DNA from: Calocera cornea HHB12733 | Lineage: Eukaryota; Basidiomycota; Dacrymycetes; Dacrymycetales; Dacrymycetaceae | DNA: 64,000 nucleotides | Reading direction: 5' to 3' | Assembly: GCA_001632435.1 (NCBI GenBank) | Contig: KV423961.1 | Coordinates: forward strand, 1 to 64,000 | In this document: piece after piece, positions 1 to 12,042 of the stretch | Numbering within the stretch: position 1 is the first letter of the stretch | How the letters are laid out: every line of letters begins with the position of its first letter | Notes under the pieces: model-generated | The model's database searches: none | Told to the model about the DNA's origin: nothing | Seen by the model: only the letters and a program-made list of their open reading frames with translations | Made by a program: the position numbers and the translations under genes

Positions 1-595
1 CGGAGCCGCATTCCCGGGCCCCACTGGGGCCACACCTATACACCCGAGCCTCGCCGGGACTCGGGCTCCTGCCTATGGTAATTTTCTGTCATTCTCCGTC
101 CCCTTCGTTCTCTATCTTCTTCCTTCCCTGCGGCCACCTTCCTAGTGCTGTATCTAGACGTCTCTTGCAATATAGAACGGTCTTAACAGTATCCTGCGGT
201 GCTCCCCCTGAAGAAGGTCAACTAGTGAGGGCATTATCCAAGGCCCTTTCAGTAACACGACGCTGTACAAGGTATATTTCACAAGCCCCAAATCGAGCCT
301 GCCGGTTGGTGGTCTTGTCATCTTGCCGGAAAGGACAGGAAAAAGAAGTTACGACGGAAGCCCGCCTTCATCAGCGGAACCAACGCGATAATCAAACTGT
401 AGAGCGGAAACAACTACGTAAGAGCTTCTCATCTCTGTCGGTTCTCTCTTGGTGTGTCACATACTCACGACGGTCTTGGTGATTTTGGGAGACACCTTCA
501 CTGAAGGATATGTCTCGTTCACGACACCCCAATCAACACCTTCCCACAAGTGCGTCAAGTGTCTCTGCAACCCTGAGAGATTGGCTGATGGCTTT
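1..595. other. Upstream stretch without a recognised gene
   Basis: No family is recognisable here. The first 75 bases are GC-rich and contain two short inverted repeats: a GGCCCCA/TGGGGCC stem near 18-33 and a CCCGAG/CTCGGG stem near 43-67. An open frame runs from 75 to 482 but shows no conserved motif. One copy of an 11-bp motif shared with the far side of the integrase-like gene lies at 286-296. The stretch may be the 5' flank of the integrase-like element. Confidence 0.4.
286..296 (+). repeat. CCCCAAATCGA motif, upstream copy
   Basis: This 11-bp motif recurs at 2547-2557 and 2635-2645, and with one mismatch at 2818-2828. All copies are in the same orientation and lie on both sides of the integrase-like gene. 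Three of the copies are preceded by similar bases (CAAG, CAAAG or CTTGA). Confidence 0.55.
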
Positions 596-2289
596 ATGGC
601 TACAGTACCGGATGAAGAATTACTTCCCCGAATTCAAGAATATTGGTCGCAAGGACTGGGAGATGCTGCAATAGCTGCGGCTATCAAGCTTGATGTATCC
701 GCAGCCGAGAAAGGATGGGGCCTGAGGTGCGCAGAGCCTGCTCACGCTAGTAGAGCTCCATTGACAAGAGATGTAGCACAAGAACAGTATATCGACGGCG
801 GAAGGCCCTTGAAATGTCAAGCGTCCGACAGCAACGTCATACGCTCGAATCGGTTCACCCTCATATTGTTGAGCTGCGGCGAAGCTATCCTCAGGCAGGT
901 ATCAAACGGACCCGGGATTGGCTTTCTCAAAAGCAGATCTTCGTCTCCGAGTGCGTAACATACCGAGACCACACACATACAGTGCTGACCTGGCTTGCAG
1001 ACATCTCATTCGAGAATATTATCGACGGTACCTTCCGGAGGAGATCCTGAAGCGTAAAGGAAAGCGCTTGAAGAGGAAGAAGTTTTGGACGCCTGGTGTA
1101 TTTGCGGTGGTCGCCGTGGACCAACATGATAAATGGCAAGAGTACGGGCTGTATCTGCACATAGGAATGGAGGTGTTCTCGGGGGCGATTCTCTGGCTGA
1201 AGGCATGGTGGACGAACAAGAATCCGCGTCTAATATGCAGCTACTACCTGGAGAGTTGCCGGTCCCATGGAGGTGAGAGTGTTCGCTTTGAGCCGAACAG
1301 AGCCTGATACTTGTCAGGTGTGCCCCTCCTGACCCAAAGCGACCCTGGTTCCGAGAACAACGGCATCGCCAACGCTCAGAGCACAATACGCCAACATCTG
1401 GACCCATCTCTCGTGGGAACGTTACAGCATCAATGGATGCGAGGGCATACCAATGTGAAGCCGGAAATCAGATGGAGCCAGCTTCGTAGGGAGTTTACGG
1501 CTCAGTACGAGAATCTCTTTGCGGCGGGGGTGATCAATCAATGGTATGATAAGCATGTCTGTCTCGAGAAGTAAGTAATCACCTACTGCACCCAAATCAG
1601 GGGCTAATCCACTGCGCAGCTACATATTCCGATGGCTCGCGATCCCGTTCTTGCAGCGGAACTTGGATGCTTACGTGCGTATGTATAATACGAGCAAACC
1701 ACGGGCAGACAAGAACAAGATACTTCCTCTTGGCCGGCCAGAGCATATACTTCATCACCCAGAGCGATTTGGGGACGCGCGAAACTTCAAAGTAAGTTAC
1801 TTTCTCGTATTATAGCGTAGACTAAGACGCTTTATAAGGTGATAGTCACGGAAGCGGACATCAAGCTAGCTGAAGAGCTGTATGCCCCTCCAACGCACTC
1901 TGTCTTTCAGTTGACCTCTCCGGAGTTCGACGTACAGATAAGAAGGCACTATAGAGGTATGTCGATGCTCATGACGGTGGAGGTCTTGGCTTGTTAACTT
2001 AGCTGAGACAGCTTTGGGAGAGCCCGAGGTTACAATGGACTCCTTCTGGGGCATATACTTCCAACTGCGACAGCATTTCCTACAGTCACCTGCCAGTACT
2101 GAGCTCTTTCGAACGCTTGCTTTGGACGCCGAACGTGAAGCGACGATCGAACAGGAACACATGCCACTTATTGAGGCAACAGAGATGAACGAAACTATGC
2201 TGAACACTTTCTGGTCGACTGTAGTAAGCGAGTCGGAAAGACGCAACGCCGATGTGATACGTGAAGTGGAAGATCATACAGGAGTCTAG
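596..2289 (+). CDS. Integrase-core (DDE) domain protein
   Basis: This is a multi-exon integrase-like protein of a family abundant in Agaricomycetes. Exons: 596-694, 754-950, 1001-1272, 1318-1570, 1620-1791, 1839-1956, 2003-2289 (465 aa). The first intron is the least certain; all other junctions restore the family reading frame. A helix-turn-helix-like N-terminus contains VRQQRHTLESVHPHI. The catalytic core follows, with VAVDQHDKW (first Asp), TQSDPGSENNGIANAQ (second Asp) and KPEIRWSQLR (Glu). Downstream are the conserved WYD and RNLDAY...NTSKPRADKNKILP blocks and the GDARNFKV-like segment. I see no premature stop. Whether it is an active transposase, a domesticated gene or a recently dead copy cannot be decided from sequence alone. 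A start further upstream at 449 is possible in the same frame. Confidence 0.82.
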
Positions 2290-2320
2290 GGCGTGTTTGG
2301 GAAGGGGTTGGGGAGCGGGC

Positions 2321-2366
2321 GAAGTAGTACCTTGGTGTAGGAGTGAAGTAGTATCTTGGTGTTCGC
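2321..2366 (+). repeat. Two-copy tandem repeat (24 bp)
   Basis: Two adjacent copies of a unit beginning GAAGTAGTA(C/T)CTTGGTGT lie just after the stop codon of the integrase-like gene. Confidence 0.6.
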
Positions 2367-2546
2367 TCAGATGGAGCTTTGATGTTGCGATGTGAGAGGG
2401 GGTCCATGCAGACCCTGTTGTATGTAGCATATCTGGATACTTATTACTACGGAATAGACGAGAAAACAACGGTTTAGTGCACTTCTAGTAGCCTTGAAAT
2501 AATTATTGGAAAGGCGTCCAAAAGGGGGAGGACAAGGTCTGCTTGA

Positions 2547-2828
2547 CCCCAAATCGAGTCGACATTGGATGGCCCCAATACACGGTCTGAACGCGAGAGG
2601 GCAACTCCACGCGTGGTAAGGTATAGGTGCAAAGCCCCAAATCGAATGCTGTACGCGTCGAAAGAGTTGATATTATCAATGAGAATACCCGGTTGCTTAG
2701 ACAGCGGTGTTAGATTAGATAATAGCCGGGCATTTCGGAGGGTGAATTGACTTTGCAGCCGCGCAGAGATTTAAAAAAACAAGATGGGTCTCGGGCGAGA
2801 CCCAGTCCGGACCCTTGCCTCAAATCGA
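2547..2828 (+). repeat. CCCCAAATCGA motif, three downstream copies
   Basis: Copies lie at 2547-2557, 2635-2645 and, with one mismatch, 2818-2828. They share orientation with the upstream copy at 286-296. Spaced short direct repeats outside a transposase-like gene can be subterminal binding sites, but that function is an inference. Confidence 0.5.
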
Positions 2829-3772
2829 GCTGTCAACTCTGCCTTTCCATACGACCATGGGCGCACCAACCCGGTGGGCCGCATTCGCAGACCGGGCTTG
2901 CAACGCGTTCCCCGGGCGCCCATCGGCCCATCGGCGAACCGACGCGGAACCGCGCGGAGGAACATGGACGATGCCACATTTGCCGATCCGGTCCTGTACT
3001 GTACTGTACATGGCCTCACAGCACCGATATCGTGCGAGATTAGATAAGTGTGCTCTTGCCCTCGCCAGCGCTCAGCAATCAATATGATCCCGCCCAGGCA
3101 TCAGTGGTATGACGAACGTACCCTCGGCCCAGCCCGCGCCCCATTGATACCAGTACTCTGTCCTGTGCTCAGAAACCCTCGCCCCACATCCACATCCACC
3201 GTCGGCCGGGCGATAGCGAGCAGTAGTGGCCAGCAGCGAGCATGTGCACGCGAGCGACGGTGGGTGATGGAGGGCAACGATGACGTGCCGCGGGACGGCC
3301 GGGACGGGCCGAGCGCGGCGCCTAGGCCGACGGTTGTTGCCCGCGAGGAGCGCGAGCGCGGGTTAGGAGCGGTTTCGTTTCATCTTCGGACGCGCGCCAT
3401 GCCCATGCCCATGCACAGATCTATGGTATATCGTCCGAGAGCGGAGCGCCGAGAGCCGAGAGCGATACGAAGAGTAATATAATACTGATATTGATATGAA
3501 AGGCTGGTTGTTGGTGCCCAGCCAACGCATCGTTTGGGGAAGCGCGGGCTGGCCGGGGACGAGGGATTGGGATTCTGACTGGTAGTTGTGGAGTTGATCG
3601 AAACCCTGCCAAGCGGCTGTACAGTACTGCCCGCATTCGAAGGTTCGGAGGTTCGGAGGGTCGAGTTGTATGCGTGCGATACATATTACAGAATGAGGGG
3701 AGACGGTCTTGACAGCACACCAACCCAGTAGCCTACTACAGTACAGCATATGGCAGCACCGCCGCCGCCCGC

Positions 3773-5258
3773 TCACATGATCAGGTCGAGCCCGTCCACG
3801 TCCACGCCCGAGAAGTTGCGGCTGACGATGCGCCGGCTGCGTTTCTCCTCGCGCCGGAGCCACGCGTGCAGCAGCTCGACCGCGTCCTTCGTGACGGTGA
3901 ACAGGCACAGGCCGACGGTGTTGCGCCACCAGACGGGGTCCAGCCCTTGCCCGAGGTGCGCCGCGTGCAGCCCTACGCTGGCCACCGCCGGGCCGGTGGC
4001 CGACATGGTCCATACGAACGGCCCCGGGTTGTCGTCCAGCGCGAGGAAGGTGTGCAGCCACGGCGAGTAGTCCGCCAGGAAGCGCAGGACACGCCCCGAG
4101 ACGGAGGCGATGAGCGGGAGGGAGAGCGAGTACGTGACGAACTGCCCGATCGTCGTCCCGCTCAGGACGAGCCCCCGCGCCCAGTTCTGCTGGTTCCCGT
4201 TCTGGTCCTCGACCTGCACGCGCACGCCGAACTCCTCCCGCACCTCGCGGCCGACGTCGATGTCCGCCAGGCCGAGCCGGCCGGAGCCCCGCCGGGAGGA
4301 AGAGGAGGCCAGGAGCAGGCGGATCAGCCCTTGCCGGAACGTCGAGTAGAGCAGCTTCACCGGTGGGAAGAGGGCAATTAGCAGCTGTGGAGAGGGCGGG
4401 AACGCCATCATGAACCCCTCACGCTTGTTGCTGGTGAACAGCGGCCCGATGGGCTGCATGTCCGGGTCCGCGAGCTGGTTCGCTGCGTGGATGAACGGTG
4501 AAAAGAAGAACGGGAGGGAGACGAGGAACGGGTCCATGCGCTCGGTTTGCTGCGCCCTTGTCAGCGAGCGCCTACGGTATCAGGACAGGTGCGTACTGTG
4601 ACCATCAGCGCGAATGGTATTAGCGGAAGGTTGATGAATGCCTCGAGCGGCCACTGTTCAGGCCCGTTCCCTATCATCACATGGCTCATATCCTTCCCCA
4701 CAAGCAGGCGCAATGCATGCGCCCCGTACGCCGTGCTGAGGATCAGCAGTCCGGCTGTAACACCTGGTGCCAGATGTCAATAGAATTCAGAGCGGGAGGT
4801 GAATGTATGGCACCTGTTACTATAAGCACGTTTACGACCGTTGGCTTCTTCGAGTCTATCCAGTCGAGCGCTTTGAGCACCACCGACCGGCTCGTGGCGA
4901 TCACGAACGGCGTGCTACACTGCGGGCACTGCGGTGGTGGGTTGAGCGTCTGTTGTGTACTGGAGATCCATTCTAGCAAGCACTGTCCCAGTCGTCAGCC
5001 GAGCTACTAAGATGGCGAAGATGCATGCACGCACACTCTCGTGCGCCACCAGAGTGCACTTGCACGGGTGGATCCATGTGCTTACAGACTCCTTCTGGCG
5101 GCTCGCGCGCGCAGTGAACGTCTCGTCCTCCTTGCATATCCAGCATTCCCGTGTCTGTTTATCATATAAGAACGCTTCTGGCCGATGGTGGAAAGGGAGC
5201 GCACCCGAAGATCAGCGACGTCCGGCACGCGAGCGTGCGGCCACTTCTTCTCGCTCAT
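3773..5258 (-). CDS. RING-CH (MARCH-type) membrane E3 ubiquitin ligase
   Basis: The product is a predicted membrane-anchored ubiquitin ligase with an N-terminal RING-CH (C4HC3) finger. Exons on the minus strand: 5258-5205, 5154-5035, 4982-4814, 4763-4597, 4549-3773 (428 aa). The finger is assembled across three exons: CWICKEDE gives the first Cys pair, HPCKCTLVAHESC gives the central Cys/Cys/His/Cys set, and CPQC gives the last pair. After the finger come several hydrophobic stretches: TVVNVLIVTGVTAGLLILST, INLPLIPFALM, a segment around FLVSLPFFFSPF, and a C-terminal one around TYSLSLPLIAS. These fit a multi-pass membrane protein. The start ATG at 5258 was chosen because its frame splices into the conserved LRTRECWIC block. 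Family members act at ER or endosomal membranes; the substrate is unknown. Confidence 0.88.
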
Positions 5259-6561
5259 CCCGTCTTGTACACGTTCCACAGACGTCCCGATAATGTTCGC
5301 GGCCGCGATACCAGGTGTAAAGCAAAGTGTTATAGGAGCGATCAAGCTGCCCAGGTGTAAAGAACGAGAAATACGTGTGGAAAGACGTCGGTGGCCAAAG
5401 CTGGGTCAAGGTGGCGATTAGGGGACTCCGCCGGTGATGACGTTGCCGCTGAAGCGGCGCGGCACGCGTCAAGGAAAGCGCGCTCATATGCCCGCGCTCA
5501 CGAAGGCGGCACGACTTCAATTGCATCGAAATCGTGGTGGAGAGGTATTATTGCGACCACGGCCTTGCAGCATAGAGCAAGCTGGTATGCCACAAGGCTT
5601 CTACTTCACATTGCGTGTTCATCTCCACAGACGCTGTTACTTATCAGCATGCCGAACGAGTCGGAGAAGACGCCGGAGCATCTTGACCTGCAGACCATTC
5701 CACTTGTGGTCATAGACTACACGAAAGCAGTGTTCCACATTGCAAGACTTTCGATCAACTCGATCAGAGCAAGCTCAGGGGTACTATCTTGCGTTGCTAG
5801 CCGTCGTCCACCAGGAAAGGCCGGGTCGGCCGAGCTGTACTTTTGCCGGGAGAACATCACCTGAGGGATCCTTTGTCCCTGCGCGTCCCGTCAACGGCCG
5901 ACCAGGGTCCGAACGGCAGTCTCGAAAACTTTTCCACTTCAGGGTGAAAACGCCCTTGGTTGGCTGGTCGGCGACGTGGAGAAGGGTACAGCCAGCGCAC
6001 GCGCCTCCCTGTATGCTCCGAGCAACCGAGTCCGCCAGCGATGGGCGTTGCAACAGGCGCGTCGTGCGGCTGGCGGTCGACGACGGAGAACAACGGAAGG
6101 GCATGCCTTGGCAGGATTGTCGACTGTGGCATACCAGTGCTTTGGGTACGGTCGCGGTCCAGACCGGGAGCTGTCGATAATCAGATAGATAATCTCACGC
6201 TTGCGGGGCGTTTAAAACGACTCGAAGGATGAAGGACGGGGGCGTAAAGCAGCTACATGTAATTGTTAGCGTGGCTGTGGAGAAGCCCGCCAGCCAATAC
6301 TTTGCCGCGGATTTTGAACACCTTCGGACGGACGCTATCCTGAGCTTGAAAAAAGAAGTTCCGTGAGGTTCCGAGCTGGCCCGGTATAGCGCGTATGACC
6401 TCACAAGCAGCTGTCCCGCTTATCACCGTGCCCCCCTGCCTGGTTCGCCCCTCGTCACAGCTCGCACCTAAACACTCAAGAAGGCGGTCGCTCCCTCCTC
6501 CGTCTTGACCATCACCTCCTCCCTCCTCTGTGTCAAATTGAGCGCTGGTCTCTCCCCAACC
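5259..6561. other. Intergenic region between divergent RING-CH and aconitase genes
   Basis: This 1.3 kb should contain both promoters, since the two genes are transcribed away from each other. Open frames of 90-157 codons occur, for example 5391-5864 and 5740-6180, but they overlap in several frames and match no family I know. A pyrimidine-rich tract, CTCCCTCCTCCGTCTTG and neighbours, directly precedes the aconitase start, as is common in highly expressed fungal genes. Confidence 0.45.
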
Positions 6562-9363
6562 ATGCTCAACGTAGCGCAGAAGGCGCGCCTCCTCTCGGGC
6601 CTGATGGCTCGCTCGGGCATGGCGACCGCCGCACCCAAGATCGGCGACCAGAAGGTGGCCATGTCCCCCCTCGAGCCCCACAACTACATCAACTATCAGA
6701 GGATTGAGGACAACCTGGCCATTGTGCGCAGCCGGTACGCACATATGTGATCCAGAATCTGCATCACCCCGCTGACCTGGATGCATGCGCATCACAGGTT
6801 GAACCGTCCTTTGACGCTGTCCGAGAAGATTTTATACGGGCATTTGGACGACCCGCACGGTCAGGACATTGAGCGTGGTGTTTCCTACCTCAAGCTGCGA
6901 CCGGATGTACGTATATGTATACCGGCCACTATATGTTGCAGGGGATAACGTGAAATCCTGTTGTTTAGCGTGTTGCGTGCCAGGATGCCACCGCTCAGAT
7001 GGCCATCCTCCAGTTCATGTCCTCTGGCATACCCACGGTCGCCGTCCCCACGACTGTCCACTGTGACCACTTGATTGAAGCTCAGGTGGGTGGTGAGAAG
7101 GATTTGGCTCGTGCCATCGCCACCAACAAGGAGGTATACGACTTCCTGGCGACCGCGACCGCCAAAGTAAGTTGACAAAACCCATTTTTTGGTGCTCCAA
7201 AGCATGATGCTAATCATTTTTCCGTGATTAGTATGGCATTGGATTCTGGAGGCCCGGATCTGGTATTATCCACCAGATTATCCTTGAGAACTACGCATTC
7301 CCCGGCGGTCTGATGATCGGAACCGACTCGCATACTCCTAACGCTGGTGGTCTCGGTATGATTGCATGCGGTGTTGGTGGGGCCGATGCTGTTGATGTCA
7401 TGGCGGACCTTCCTTGGGAGCTTAAGTGCCCCAAGGTCATCGGTGTCAACCTGACCGGCAAGATCAACGGCTGGACTTCTCCCAAGGGTGTGTATCTTCG
7501 CTATCGCGCTCTGGATTCCCTGTGACCAAGTCTGTTCAGATGTTATTCTCAAGGTCGCTGGTATCCTTACGGTCAAAGGCGGCACTGGTGCCATCGTTGA
7601 GTATCACGGTCCTGGTGTCGAGTCTCTCTCCTGCACGGGCATGGCTACCATCTGCAACATGGGTGCTGAAATCGGTGCTACCACCTCCCTCTTCCCCTAC
7701 AACCATCGTATGGGCAGCTACCTCGAGGCGACCAAGCGCGGCCCCATCGCCGACTACGCGAAGGCGTTCCAGCACAACCTCCAGCCTGATAAGGGCTGCG
7801 AGTACGACCAGCTCATCGAGATTGTGTGTCAGCTTGTCCATGTCGTGCTACACTATCCTAACCTTTCTCTTCTAGAACCTGTCTGAACTGGAGCCCCACA
7901 TCAACGGTCCCTTCACCCCCGATCTTGCAACCCCCATCTCTAAGCTGAAGGAGGCTGCGAAGGAGAACGGCTGGCCGGAGGAGATCAAGGTCGCGCTTAT
8001 CGGCTCCTGCACGAACTCGTCCTACGAGGACATGACCCGCTCCGCCTCCATCGTCAAGCAGGCTGCTGATCATGGTCTGTCTACCGTGAGCAAGTTCACC
8101 ATCACCCCCGGCTCTGAGCAGGTTCGCGCCACCATCGACCGTGACGGCATGATCGAGACCTTCGAGGGCGTTGGCGGCCTTGTCCTTGCCAACGCCTGCG
8201 GCCCTTGCATTGGCCAGTGGGATCGTCGCGACGTCAAGAAGGGCGAGAAGAACACCATCGTCACCTCGTACAACCGTAACTTCACCGGCCGTAACGATGC
8301 GAACCCTGCCACCCACGCGTTCGTCGCCTCGCCCGATATCGTCACCGCCCTGGCTTTCGCTGGTACTCTCGATTTCAACCCTCTCACCGATTCCCTGAAG
8401 GGCGCCGATGGCAAGGAGTTCAAGTTTACCGACCCCACCGGCAATGAGCTTCCCCCTAAGGGCTACGACCCCGGCCAGAACACTTACCAGGAGCCTCCCC
8501 ATGACCGTGCCTCCATCTCCGTCGCCGTCTCTCCGAACAGCGACCGTCTTCAGCTGCTGAAGCCGTTCACGCCTTGGGACGGCAAGGAGCCGACCGACCT
8601 CCCCATTCTGATCAAGGTTCAGGGCAAGTGCACCACGGATCATATTTCTGCTGGTGGTCCCTGGCTGAAGTACCGTGGGCATCTCGAGAACATCTCCCGT
8701 ACGTTTATTAGTTTTGCTTCATGCGACCTCAGCTGACATGCGTACAGAGAACTGCCTCATCGGTGCCATCAACTCTGCTAATGGCGAGGCCAACAAGGTG
8801 AAGAACGAGATCACCGGCGAGTGGGGCCCCGTTCCTCAGGTCGCGGCTTACTACCGTGACCACGGCATTAAGTGGGTTGTTATCGGTGCGCACCCTAACT
8901 GCTGCCCTATCAAAGACATTTCGCTCACCTATCACTCTAGGTGACAGCAACTACGGTGAGGGTTCGTCCCGTGAGCATGCTGCTCTTGAGCCGCGCTTCC
9001 TCGGTGGTCTTGCCATCATCGTCCGCTCCTTCGCCCGTATCCACGAGACCAACCTGAAGAAGCAGGGCATGCTTGCCCTCACCTTCGCTGACCCCGCGGA
9101 CTACGACAAGATCACCCCCGATGATCGCGTCACCATCAAGGGTCTCGAGTCCTTCGCTCCTGGCAAGAACCTGACGGCCGAGATCAAGCACCCTGATGGC
9201 AAGACTGAGGAGATCTCGCTGGCGCACTCGTTCAACGAGGGTCAGATTGCATGGTTCAAGGCTGGTTCCGCACTGAACCTGGTGAGTGGCTCGCGACACC
9301 AAACATTAACCTTCGCTCACGGCGTGTGTGCAGATGGCCAAGAACAAGAAGGAGGGCAAATAA
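6562..9363 (+). CDS. ACO1: Aconitate hydratase, mitochondrial
   Basis: Aconitase isomerises citrate to isocitrate in the TCA cycle in the mitochondrial matrix, using a 4Fe-4S cluster. Nine exons: 6562-6734, 6798-6906, 6969-7166, 7232-7487, 7540-7823, 7876-8698, 8748-8885, 8941-9281, 9334-9363 (783 aa, normal length). The N-terminus [20 protein letters not shown] is basic and amphipathic, like a matrix targeting sequence. Visible signatures include [31 protein letters not shown] (first cluster Cys), [13 protein letters not shown] (the other two cluster Cys), [19 protein letters not shown] and [18 protein letters not shown] in the swivel domain. The last exon encodes only MAKNKKEGK and the stop. 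The codon bias toward C-ending codons suggests strong expression. Confidence 0.98.
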
Positions 9364-12042
9364 GTGATCGTAGACTACCGGAAAACCAAAGCACGCGACA
9401 CATTGCGTTTCGCCACGCATTCTTCATATTCGGCTCATCCCTGTCCGTTCTGCATTGTGATTGTCAACCAGCAATCGAACAACCAAATTCCCTTTTCTTT
9501 CAACGCTCTTATTATGTCTGTTTTCCTATTCCTACCCAGAAAGAGCACGTTCCGTGTATCATACTCCCTCTGTCGTTGAATATAGGCTTGTAGGAAGTGC
9601 TCATGCCGCGGCCAACACCTAGGTGGACTGCCCTGAAAGGACGTGAAATGCCCGGGCAGCCGCGATACGCTGAGCCAAGTGCGCATTGTGATCCATTGAG
9701 GCGCGGTCGTGCCGCTTGCTGAGGAGACTGGGGTATATCATGCACCCGACTCTGGGCCAGGCGGTGGTCCCTCACCACGCATTCATTGTCTCTCCACACT
9801 GCCATGAACCCGAAACAAGTCGTGCAGCTCGCCGGCTCGGAAAGGTCTGTTCGCTCCCTGTCCCTTCATTTACTCGTGAGAAGGGGAGATGAGCTTCTTT
9901 CCCGCACAGGGAGAATGTCAAGATAATCAGCTGCATGTGGTGCTTACGCTCCTGCGGTCCTGGGAGGAGTAGACACCTTGTACTCTATATATCTTCACGT
10001 GTAGATGGATGTGGCCTCGCTCGTAAAGCCACACCGTACTACACTAAGGCTGCGTAGTCGGTCATGAGCGTGCCGTAGAAGGTGCTTATACCTACATGCA
10101 TCAGAGTACGCTTGTAAGGGACGTAGATAACGACAATCCTAGGGCGACAGGTACTACACCCCGTCATGATGTTCGCTTGCCACACAAATGATGGGTCATC
10201 TGAGAGCGCATGGGAGTGTCGTGTAGAACGAACAACGGGTAGCTCACGCAGCCGTCTGGATGAGTATCTGAGCGTTGAAAATGAGGTACCGTCTGAAGAC
10301 GGTTGTCGCAGGGAGCGAGGGAGCAAAATCTGTCGTTGGGGTGATGCGGAGTGTGCAGTGCGTCGCAGGTGCCGACGGTGGTGGCCGCTAGCTCAAGACG
10401 TGTGTGTGTTAGCGAAAATGCATGCTGGTCTCATGCTTGCACGGTCAGGGGAAGAAGTCGTCTAAGAGTATTAAGGAGAGCTCGGCGAATGTGGTGTAAT
10501 CACGACAAGTGGCGTGCACGGTCGCGTGCTGTGAGGACGTCGGGGAGAGGGTGATGGCAGCTGCATGCTGTGGAGCAGCCGCCAGTCCGTGGCAAAGGTT
10601 GACAGTGATCGCCAGTCTGTGTTGCCAGTGGTTGTCGGCCGTTGTCAGTCACGAGATAGTTAAAGTTAAGCCGCGACGAGAGCGCGATGAGGAGGGGTGA
10701 GGTCGAATGAGGTCTGGGCAGCCAGTCCATTGTTTTCCTGTGCTATACTATCGTCCAGATACCATACTGCTGCATTGCAGGTAGTATGTGGTCGAATAGT
10801 ATAACACCGAAAAACAGGAGAAGTCTGTCCTACCTCTGATTATGGGGGGAAAGGGGGAAGGTAGTTGACAGTGGTTGACAGTGGTTGTGACGGAGACAGT
10901 GGCATACGTGACCAAGTCAGAATGGCAACCACACAACCGGTTGACCTGTGAATGCGGATTAGTAAATGTGGCAATGATCGGATGAGATACAGTCATACGC
11001 ACAATGCCACATTTCAAAGAGTACTATGACCACTTGGCACTTAGTGCGTGTCAGCACACCGTCACCAGATGATACCTATTAATGAGGTTAGTGATATGAA
11101 GGATGTTTATGAGGAAGCGCAGACGAATAGAGGCAAACCAGAAAGTCATCCGATGCATCGGATGACTTTCTGGTGTTCATACACCAGAAAACAAGAAACA
11201 CAAGAGGGAGCTTATGTGTGGATGGACGGGAAGGAAGGGGTGATGCCCTGACAGGGCTGGATGATGACGGGCTCAGCGATGTTGAGCTACTGCACAATAG
11301 CAGTCAGTCTGGTTGTGCGTGGACGAGGACACAGCGGTGCGCACATATGAGATAAGGGCCGGATACACGTCAATATGAGAAAGGGAGAGCAAGCTGAGAG
11401 GGAGCCAACGACGAGTCAGACCAAGCCATAGCGAGAGGGGGGGAGGGAAGGGGAGATGGTGGTGGTCGAGACGAAAGAGATGGGAGACCCCCAGCTGACG
11501 TGGCACGAAAACTCCGCCCCTCTCCGGTCCGGAGACAGCACGAGGCATGGTTTGTGGGCTGTGCAGAAGCGAAAAACTGTTGAGAAGCAGCCCAAGAGCG
11601 GTGATGGCTGCCGTTCCGAAGGGGGATGCAGGGTCATCGTGCGGCGTGACCACAGAAGCCACCTTCACATGCCGTGTTCAGCAGCTCAGCACGAACGAAG
11701 CAGAAGGTCAGCCGGAGGTCGCCATGCATTCATCATGTATGTTGTACAAGCTCAGTGAAAGCGACAGAGATAAGCAATAAGGGAGTTTCGAATAAAACAA
11801 ACAGATTGAGACAATGCCAGGCCACCTTATGGCCGCTCCGCGCGAGACGGCTTCAGTGCGGCTGACGCGAGGCGCATGACGTTGTGGCGCTCCCATTCGC
11901 GAAGCGCGGTCCCTTTCGTCTCACCTCCGGCGGGCCACTCCTGAACGACGCACCTGCAAACGTCACTCAACGCACGTCGACAACGATCTCGCAACAGTGA
12001 TACTTCATCTTTCATCAGCATCTCATAGCATCGTCGTGCGCC
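9364..12042. other. Long intergenic region (2.7 kb) with a perfect palindrome
   Basis: The first 250 bases are probably aconitase 3' UTR. I find no supported gene in the rest. Repetitive features are GTTGACAGTGGTTG-like words near 10,590-10,640 and 10,860-10,890, and a long palindrome at 11,137-11,174. A TC-rich tract near 11,400-11,460 and short ORFs lack homology. The last part should carry the promoter of the cytidylyltransferase gene. Confidence 0.45.
11137..11186. repeat. 38-bp perfect palindrome plus adjoining hairpin
   Basis: Bases 11137-11174 form a perfect palindrome without spacer: the 19-base arm ACCAGAAAGTCATCCGATG is followed directly by its reverse complement. A second inverted repeat overlaps its end: TGGTGT-TCAT-ACACCA at 11171-11186. 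No coding gene surrounds it. Confidence 0.9.

Larger units (their letters stand above)
2290..3772. other. Non-coding stretch downstream of the integrase-like gene
   Basis: Several short overlapping open frames occur on both strands, but none shows a family signature and their codons are not shared across frames. The segment 2,780-3,370 is GC-rich. A TACTGTACTGTACATG run lies near 2,996-3,012. It presumably holds the 3' flank of the integrase-like element and the 3' region of the convergent RING-CH gene. Confidence 0.4.

Noticed and set aside
5391..6180. Overlapping open frames of 90-157 codons upstream of aconitase
   Set aside because: Several phases and both strands are open at once, as expected from GC-rich DNA, with no family signature.
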